A stretch of 64,000 bases of DNA from positions 9,067,501 through 9,131,500 of the forward strand of contig OU612074.1 in NCBI GenBank assembly GCA_914767715.1. The letters run 5' to 3'. Position 1 is the stretch's first letter. Each line of letters opens with the position of its first letter. Positions 12,010-22,200 of this stretch are shown here, one piece after another. Made by a program: the position numbers and the translations under genes. This stretch comes from Membranipora membranacea. Its lineage: Eukaryota > Bryozoa > Gymnolaemata > Cheilostomatida > Membraniporidae. The notes below the pieces were generated by a model. It was not told the DNA's origin. It saw only the letters and a program-made list of their open reading frames with translations, and did not search any database.

Positions 12010-12269
12010 GGGTTATCTCCTTATTTTTGGATAACACCATAGATTTAATGTTACATTGAATTTAAGTTTGACTTTGTTTAAAACAATAGGCCAGTTCATT
12101 CTCCATGATCCATTTCACACTAAAACATTGATTTTTTTCCTTGGTTCTTTTTCAATATTTGACAGTTTTAACAGTCATTGTTCTACTGCTTATTCTTCAG
12201 CTCCTTTTATAAATTTATACAATTTGAAATTGTTTGCAAACTTAAAAATACTTCAAATTCTTTTATCAA

Positions 12270-12275
12270 AATAAA
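12270..12275 (+). terminator. Polyadenylation signal of copy 3
   Basis: AATAAA about 260 bases after the stop codon, on the coding strand. No cleavage site can be seen directly. Confidence 0.45.
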
Positions 12276-12379
12276 GAATTAACTTCACCTCTATAATCCG
12301 TTTCTTTCATTTTCCATGAACATAAAATGTAATCTATATTGAAGAGATGTGGTAGGATGAGTACTATTCTAGTACCTAT

Positions 12380-13153
12380 TCATCACTGCTAATAGGCTAC
12401 TCTATAGAATGGCCTTCAATTTCTGCCTGGCAAGAGGTGTGAAATTTCAATGATGCAAAAAATATTTTTATGACAACTCACTTAGATTGAACAAACCCTG
12501 ATCGACCCAAAGACTCAATTCAGCAAGAGATTTCTATGTAGAAAGATTTGGCATTATGAAAGTGTAGTGTTAGTTGTTGGATATCGTTTACAAATTCAAG
12601 TTCAAATTCAAATAAAAAGTAAAAATGCTGTTATTCCTTTTCTCTGTCCTTGCTTTCTTGAGTCTAAAAACAGTATGGTATCTAGAGGATCCCCTGGAAT
12701 TATTGAAAATGATTCTATCATGTAGCGGATGTGCACAGCTGTTTGCAACCTTACTAAAAATGCGCGGTAGATTGACGCATAATAAAATCATTGAGTGAAA
12801 TCAAATCAAGCATATCCAGCCTGTCACAATATGGCGCATGAGGGAAAATAATTCAGGTGGCAGTGTCTTGAACATGCTCTAGCTTCGATCTGGTAGTGTC
12901 TGACAAAAATTGATAAAAAACTGGCACACCATAACAGAGAACTGATCTAATGTTATTAGCACAGTAAAAAATTACAAAAGCCAGTTGAGGACATTCTCAA
13001 CTTTTTGAGTTGTCTCATTGAAAATAACTTAGAGTTGCAGCTTTTGATTATAGTATTAACATGTGGAATAATATTTTGTTTATGAGGACAAAAAATGTTA
13101 TTTTCGTTTTTTGTTTATAACATACTTATATATATGAAGACCTCAGTAAATAT

Positions 13154-13190
<37 letters not shown>

Positions 13191-13940
13191 TATATTTATT
13201 CTATGTAATGATATTGTCATTAGGTTTCTTGAGAGATCCTATAACTCTTTTCTTTTCCATAGCCTTAGCCTGCTGGGATCCTTGTTAAAACGGTCCCTTT
13301 GAGTTTTCCCTTATGTCTGACAATTGCGTCGTCAAGCCAAGAGCGTAAGTATTATGATGTGACGGATATCAGGCAACAAAATAGGTGAGTTGACAATGAC
13401 TATCAGAACTTTTTTTTACTGTCGAATTATATTGTGTGGTTTATTCATTGCAATGAAAGTTGGTTAAAATACCCACAGAGGTGTTGACTGTTGCTAATTT
13501 TGGCTCTTAACTGATTATATCATTCATTGAGTTTCCTTCTTACTCTGACAAACATCTCCTGGGGGTTTTTCAATTAGAATGAGCAATGCTTCACTAAAGC
13601 AAGTGATCACTTTCACGCATCGCTCAAATTTATAACTCACTTGGTCTTTCAATCTTTCAAAATCATTCCCAAACCGCTCACTCAGAATGTATATAGTGCC
13701 ATCAATGACTGAGCAATTTGAAAGCGAGAGGCTAGCAGGTATCGCTCACTCACTTTCTAATTGACAGACCCCCCAGAGTAACCCTGTATTGTCACAATCA
13801 AATAAGCTGCTTGTAGGCTGAATAACAGAATACCAGCAAAAGGCTGAAAGGAGTCAAGGCATAATGTGGATAATCTCAAGTGTTCATCATTTGGAAGGTA
13901 GAATCTTATATTACTCTTCTTTTCTCTCCTCTCTCACTTA
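12380..13940. other. Intergenic region with an (AAT)n microsatellite
   Basis: No gene is recognised. A run of AAT units occupies about 13155-13192. A strong pyrimidine tract ending in ACTTAG at 13936-13941 marks the acceptor of the first recognised SLC6 exon, so an unseen 5' UTR exon of that gene probably lies in or before this stretch. Confidence 0.5.
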
Positions 13941-13962
13941 GATAGAGCAAGTGGTACCAATC

Positions 13963-16194
13963 ATGTCTCAAGGCAAGGAGGAGATAATGAGTTTCACAGA
14001 TTTAGCTGGAGGCGATCAGCTGAAGCAGGTACCAGCCTCTGAATCTTGCAGAGAAGACGGTCTACTTACTACACTAGATACGGAACTGGTGAGTGGATTA
14101 CAGTGTAAGCTGGTTAAGTCAAACTTTATAATTAAAAGCTGCTGTTAATTCAGACAAGGAAAATTGGTCCCTTAAGTCAGATCTCGATGCATTCTAATAT
14201 CACTTAATTCACACTAGAAAAACGATTTGTGGTCCCCAGAGGTTTGGATTAAGTGAACTGCACTGTACATTGGTTTCATTGTACATGTACATGAAAATAA
14301 GGAAATGGCAAATGGACAAGAACAGTAAACAAAATAATACCATTATGAAATAACTCTCTTGTCTACTCGAGTAGCTCACAGTAAACACTCTAAGAGTAGA
14401 GTCATACCGAACTGGTGTGCTAGTAAACATGTACATTGCGTTGGTTTAATTTAAACATCTGGGTTCTTGGTAGCCATTGTGGCTGCTCCGATCTGATTGG
14501 GTTTGGGTCATCCTACTCACCAGCCAATCAGAGCCAACCCATCTGCTAAGTACTGGGTACAGATAGAGTCTAATTCATATAACACAATCATTGAATTCCA
14601 TATCTGGAATACCATCATAAGCTTTCTTTTGCAAAACAAAGGGCTTGCAAAAATAGCCAGTCCCTAGTAGCAATCTAGAAATGCCCTAATCATCGACACT
14701 GTAGGGGTATAATTACTGTTTGCAATTTTGTAAACAAGACAATTTCTCAGGCTAATTATTCATGCTACTAGGGACAGCCAATCAGATAACAGTCAGATGG
14801 GTCCCTGTGTTTAGTGTCCTAACCGTATACACTATGAAACTATTTCCATTCTAAGAGAAGAATCTAATTCATATAACACAATAAAACTCAAGATTCAGTC
14901 AAGGGACTTTCATTACCAGTATCTTTATTCAAATAAAACCTCATAGGATTGTCAGACTGAATCACTTTAATAAAATAATTTTAATGATGATATCGCCTTG
15001 CAACTTACAGTAAGTTTTTACCCAGTAGGCACATACTATAATATATAATATAATATAATATAATATAATATATAACATCAATTTCCGATGTGGAAAAAGT
15101 TCCTATAACATATGGGAAGGTAACTCTCGTTCTCTGCATTATGATGTCACAGTCTGACGGAAGTGCAATACAAATAACAAGCACTTCCGGGAGACTGTGA
15201 CATCATAATGCAAAGTATGGGAGTTTGCTGGTACACACGTTAAGCGTTCTTTCTAGCTTGTCAGCTCATTAGAACAATGTTTGTAGGAGGATGAGCAGCA
15301 GAGATATGGTTACTCCTCACCACCCGAGAGGTCACGTGGTCAGTGGTTGTGCTGCCACAGTGTAGTCGCTTCTCTCCTCTTTCTCACCAATTCTGCTTCA
15401 TGGAGATCTACGTTGTTCTTCGTACATGATGGCAGTGGTATGAAAAAATATTCATAATTATGTTTTATAAACATTTGTGAATATTTTGATTTATAATAGT
15501 GAAGCATTTATAACTTTCTGAAATATAAATAAATTTCTAGTCAAACCAACAATTCAATTAGAAACATTTCAAATTGGTATAACAATATTATAAATTTTTA
15601 TTTTTATCATCTTCACCATTAAAATAATATTATTCTTCGCTCTTTAGTTTTTGTGTCACAAAACTGTTGCTCTGTTTTACCATCATTAAGATAAAATACT
15701 ATTTTCACCCGCTAGCTACAAAACGGGAGGGTTTGGGCGTGACAAAATAATTATTAGCTAGCCAAAAATGGTCCTAGCTTATAATTATTATTTCAAACCC
15801 CTCCCCTTTTCACACTAGTATGTAGCTGTTTCTTATCTTTACTCATCTAGAATGTAAATATTGTTGGGTGAGGTGTACTTATAATGATGTTGGTTGCCAG
15901 AATTGACGATGGGAAACTGGGATTGGGATGATCATTAATATCTGTGAACGTGGGAGTTTGATGTGTTTAACTGCTACTTTAAACAGTACACCCCTCACGG
16001 GCTTCTATTCATAGACAAAGAATGGGATCTGCTTCAGCCCTTGGCCATATATAATCATAGTGCATAAGTCCTTGGGATAGAATATAAAGGAAAACGACCA
16101 CAGTCCATTGTCTTTGACCTTCGGCAGTATATATCATTGTAACAAGTAGACATCACTGGTAATAAAAAATTTAGATTTCCATATACATAATTGA

Positions 16195-16231
<37 letters not shown>

Positions 16232-19200
16232 TTAACTCTTCCCAGCCCTCATTCGATCCTTCAACCACACCTTAATACATAATCTCAGTTGTGACCATAA
16301 CCGCCACGACTTCTGTGTTGAGCTTGTGTCTACTTAATAATGAAGATTCTATAAAATGAAAAATCAGGCCCGTAGTTCTAGGGAAGGCAGGAAGGCAGTG
16401 GGACACAGCCTCCTCGAGAAAGCTAAATACAGTGGCCTAAACCACAATATTATTTGAATAATCTTTGTCAGAATCAGCTCCACTTGGATTGACATTTTTC
16501 TGCCCTTAATTGCTTGGGGAGAAGCTTACAGCCCCCTTCTGGTGATGCTTTGGCCTTGACCCCCTACAATGTTTACTGAATTATGGCCCTGGAAATCACT
16601 GCCTGCACACAAAACTCTGGTATGGAACCATCAACCCTACAAAACTGAGAGTCAAACGTCCTCATATCTACTACCTGCAGGCTGGATATAATTGATTGTC
16701 TGTTTAAAATATTCAATTTTTACTTTTGTTATGTATTTATTTTTTGAGGTTTTCTAAAATTTTATAATTATTATCATTGCTAAGACCAAAAATGGTTATT
16801 TCTAATTACTCATTTTTAAAATGTCATCGATAAAACTACATACCATACATATGTTATTTATATCATATGTATTAAAATTACATATACATTATATTTTGTA
16901 GGATGGTTCATCTTTATGTATCTGATACAGATTATTGTTTATGCCGCTCCTATCTACTTTTTGGAATCAGTCACTGCACAGTACAGGAAAACTTCCCTTA
17001 TTAATCTATTCTCGGACAAACCTCTGTTCAAAGGTCGGTTTCAGTTTTATAATATTTTATATGAAGTTCCCTTCTGTCTGCTATGAATCAACTAGATAGT
17101 AAGTCAAATAAGGTAATTTGTTTGAAAAAGTGTCCAAATCCAAGCCTAATAGAAAGAGAAAAAATATGTTTTGAATACTAACAAAATTCCTTTTTAATTA
17201 TATCAGAGTAGTGTAAATGTGGCCAGAGTGATCTAAAATACATGCTGACAGAACGATTATGAGATTGATGGATCAAGCGCCTTGATGATACTGTTATGTA
17301 GTAAAGAGTTGTGTTCCCATTGATGTTAAGAAGACAACTTCTTACACACATGTATTTGGCAGCCATCTTAGTCTAGTCAGATGATGGCCATTTTGGTTAA
17401 GACAACACAATATTACTCTACACAATACAGTGGTTTTACGTACACACATGTATACGGACGGAAGCCTTTGACAGATTGCATGGTTAACTCACCAGCTAGG
17501 GTCTTTGGATAGGTTCAGGAGTAAAGATCAGTCAGTACACACATCAGCCATCAGACGCCATCTTAGAATCATCTGGTTAGTCAGAACGATTCTGGGTGGT
17601 TATAGGCATCACTGGTAAATACCAATATGCATCCTGGTCAAGGTCATTCTTGCAAGGTCAAGGTCATACATCCTGGTCAAGGTCATTTGTCAAAAGACAC
17701 CAAATTTGTATTGCAGGATTGGCTTACTGTACGCTGATGAGTACATGCGGATATTTAATAATGAATAACTCTTTACTCTCTTGGACTATGATCTACATGT
17801 ACTCATCATATATGAAGCCTATGCGATGGTCGGAGTGTGACAAACCCTGGAATGACTTTAGTAAGTGGATGTTGCATAACAATAGAATTGACAGTCTCTG
17901 ACGAATCCTGATTGAAATTAAAGACAGCTTAAAATCAAGTTCGTTTTTTGGAGTGAAAATTTTCCGCATCAAATTCCAGCCATTGCCATTGTCAATTCGA
18001 CTTGATGTGGTCTTGTTGATGCAGGCCAATATTATTTTTGTCTTAAAAGCGAGTGATGTGGCTAGAAAATTGCTGTATCCCTTAGCCCTTTCACATAGTA
18101 AATTTTCTGTTCTTTTTTTCTGATACGTGGCCGTGTCACAAGCGTGCCTTGGCATCTATATCCCTCTCCTCATTCCCACCTTACATTCTGTGAGGAGCAA
18201 ACTACTTTGGAGACATCCATATTTTTTTGCAGCAGGCATTGTGAGAACCCAACTAGTTTCAGTTCCTAACTTTTATGACCTCACTGTCGGAGGATTCTTG
18301 TACTACTCAGGGAACACTTGATTTTGTACCTACTCACCTTGACTGTGAGAGTTGCCTCACTCTCAGTCTCATACAGGCTGGGCTGCAGGGATAGTCAATG
18401 CTCGTAGAGGCAGAGTATACATCATGAAATTATGAAATCATGACATCATGACATCATGACATCATGAAATCATGACATCGTGACATCGTGACATCATGAC
18501 ATCATGACATCATGACATCATGACATTAACTCAATTCTTTTGCAGGATGCAACCTGCAGGAAACAGACTGCATACAACAGAATCTAACTCAAGTCGAAAA
18601 AGGTGTATGTGTGAGCAGTACTTTATACGGCCCTGTTGTGGCGGGTGTGTGGAACTATACAGCGGCAGCAAACGCTGGTATAAGCTCAGAGTCATCTGTA
18701 CAGCAGTTCTTTGTGTGAGTGTTCAGCCATTCTTCTTCAACATACCATACAGCATAGAATTGCCTATTCTAATCATATACGATTTATTCCTTCTCAGAAC
18801 CACACAGACATCGAGACAACACGATCTCATCTGATCGTGAGGGTCAATTTAGCACTAGTATCTAACATTATACCTGCCTGTCTACAATCATTGTTTTGAA
18901 TGTTTTGCATGTTGTGACAGAAAAAAAAAAGTTAGAAAATTAAAGAAAACAGAGTGAGAAGTAAAATAATCACATGATATATGGAAAGTATATAACATGA
19001 TCAGTGTGCCACTAGACGCTCAACTCCAAATCTGATTATTAATGAGAGGAAAGTTTGAGATAATTAGACAATTTGATCATTTTTATCGTCTCTGATAGGT
19101 ATGAGGTGGTTCAAGCTAAATCAGCTGAAGGAACAACCACATGGCATCTTAACACTTGTCTTCTGATCGTCACTTTGCTGGCAATGTTGGGCGATATCCT

Positions 19201-22200
19201 CGGCATCAGATCAATCAGCAAGGTTTGCATAGCTTAAGCTACTACAAGACTTTACATAAAACCATACAAAACGTTCATAGTAATTGGTCGCTTGTTATCT
19301 GTTAAACATTATATTTTGGTTAGTTGATTGACTAGCTCAAAACTCACTTCAATCTATAACATCACTTTATTAGTTTTAAGTGACTCAATCACTTGCCTAT
19401 AGGTAACTCAAATTAATTATGAGAAACACATATGCTGTGGTTGAAGTTGTCCTTTATCAACAAAAGAAAATATAACTCGAATCAAATTTCATTTTATATT
19501 ACAGATAACATTTCCTTGCTTCCTATTATCGATGCTGTTTCTGCTGGTGATGTTTGTTCACTCCGTCTCGCAGGGTAAGGCTTCTGAAGGATTGGCAGCT
19601 GTATTGTCTAGTGACTATCATCATCTTCTATCATTAAAGGTGAACTCATAAAACATTACAGTACTCCCATGGGTGAATAAAGTGAAATAGAAGTCTTAAG
19701 ATTTCTTCAAGGGTCAGTCCTATTAGAAAAGTGGATATATTACCCCAGTAAATCAAATATTGTGAGTTCAGAAGGTAAATAAAAGTAATAAAACAATGAA
19801 TATTGTGAAAAATAGCGATTAGTTTTTTTTTTAATTATTTTAGCAAGGATCATAGTGGATCATAGTGGTCAGGGGGAGGCAATAAATCACTTTGATCCAC
19901 TATGATCCCAATTCTGCAACTAGGTTGACAGGCTGTTTTATTTCATATGCCCTAATGACTTTTCAGCCAGAGTTCTTTAAAGCCATACCAAACATGGCCT
20001 AGTAGGACTGTCACTTTAAACATTTGATAAACTTATAGGCACTCTATACCTAGGCAGGATAACAAAGCAATTTTGCAACAAAATTGATAGTCTTCAGATG
20101 CTTCAAATAGTAGCACTAAATTCATTATTCTTCTTCTCTTTAAAATATCAGTGTTTTTGGTTGTCATAAAATTTCATCCGATCTGTGTGAGAATTATTGA
20201 GTGAGGTTGACACAGAGCCATTTTCGTTTACTATAAATCTATCATTTATTTATCTAATGCTCAAATATCCTATTCCTGTTATTTTTCAGTCATGGATGTT
20301 AGCTGGTTTAGAAGCTCTATATTCACTTGGAGTGGGTACTGGAGTGAATCAGCTCATATCCAGTCATGAGGGAGTCAAGGTCCAGCCAATCAAGTGAGTA
20401 CATAAAGTGATGAATAGTGTCAGGCACTTCTGTATGACCCGCCGGTCACTTCTCCCAAAGCGATCATTTTTATAGTTATATTGATCGATAATGAGGCATT
20501 TCATTTCAGTTGGTTTGCAGGTTTTTGTTTTGCTGTCCACTGAGTATTCTGTGGTCTAATATCCTTTTCCATGAATGTCGGAGTCTGTGCAGGGACAAAA
20601 ACTAACATGTTGTCGAACATATGTGCGGTTTTTAAATTAGGAGACCTCTTATTCTCACAGTTCTAGTCACTTTTGAGAGAGCAAGCTGTTTACCTGATCA
20701 GCAGAGTGGTTTTGGCAGACCGTTTGATTTTTTATCACTGTTGTAGTCACTTATACTTCTGTCATGCAAAACATAGCCACTCCTAAACCCCAGTCTGTGC
20801 ATGTGCGAACTGTTGAGGCATACGTTCGTCTCTGCAGCATAGGGCTTGAACTAATTCACCTAGTCCGATTACCAAAATTGGGATAACAATGGAAACCCAT
20901 AATTTGGAAATATTTGGGCCTTAATGGAACACTGGTTTTGATATCTCATAACCTTGAACCCTGGGAGTTGCCTTTCTTGATGGAAGGCAGCGCCACCACT
21001 GCTGTGCTGCAGAGATAGACGATGTCACAAGGCTATCCTGCAAGCAGAGTGCCTAAACCCTACCCTGAACAGCCACTCTTTTCTTAAACATTTCACATCA
21101 TCTCATACTTACAGGAGAACAGTTTTAGTGTTAGTACCTGTGATAGCTATAAACATTATAGCAGGGTTAACAACAGCAGCGTGGAGTGGTGCTATATCAA
21201 GTACAGATATACCTGGTGCTACATCTGAGCTAGAGATGTATACAGGCGTACTCATACCGTTCATATCAGTACCTTCTTGGCTGATACAACTACCTTCTAG
21301 TAAAGCAATGGCTAATATATATTACCTGCAGATACTGCTGAGTGGTTTATGTGCACAGGTATGGTGACTGCCATGGTAATAAGGTGTGATTAATAACCGT
21401 GCAGTTCTAAGAATTGTAAAAAGTCCTCCTGCCTCTTGGGAAAGGGAGACAACTAGAGACAAATTTATGCTGTCGATCAATAAGTCACTAATTCATAGAG
21501 ACTTTGTGTGAACGGGAGAAAAAGGTACCGGGTTGTGAATCGTCTTTCCTTTTCAGTATGGGTAGTGCAAAGTCATGATTCCATACATTAAAATTCACAT
21601 GACTACTGCATTCAACAACCTCCCTCAACATTTGCTTTCCTCAACAACCACACAAACATTTGAATTTGCATTGTCAAACCATTTGTTTTCATGGGATTGA
21701 GTTAAAATTATTTTTCCGTTGAATTAATTTTGGATGGTTTTTTTTTGTTTTTTGCACATCAGGGAGAACATCTTATGATGGTGAATGATATTAAATATAT
21801 ATATATATATATATATGTATATAGGCCTAGTGCTTTGCTGGCCTTATTGAGGGTAAAACAAACATGGTTGTCGGCCCATCTGGGGCATCTGGCAGATCTA
21901 ACCTAGCTATCCTATGCCACTGACCGTACTAAAAGCGCCCCAATAAAATAGAAAATACAGCGTGTGTAGCCACAACTTCAGACGCTTTGTATTTTTTTAT
22001 ACAGATGTTACTTTTGGAGACCTTAGTGATGTCACTAGCTGATGAGTTTGAGTGGATCCGACAGAGAAAGATTGCTACTCGTGTATTTATATCTGCTTCT
22101 CTCTACTCCATCTCACTGGCTGCAAACTCTGGGGTAAGTAAATAAGTAAGTAAGTAAGTAAATATGTAAGTAAGTACAGTGTAAGTTGGTTAATTCACGC

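Larger units (their letters stand above)
9855..12370 (+). repeat. Right arm of the 2.6-kb inverted duplication (copy 3)
   Basis: This is the inverted counterpart of 3770-6478 and carries the complete copy 3 gene, its promoter and 3' flank. A small deletion near the stop codon distinguishes it from copy 2. Confidence 0.9.
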
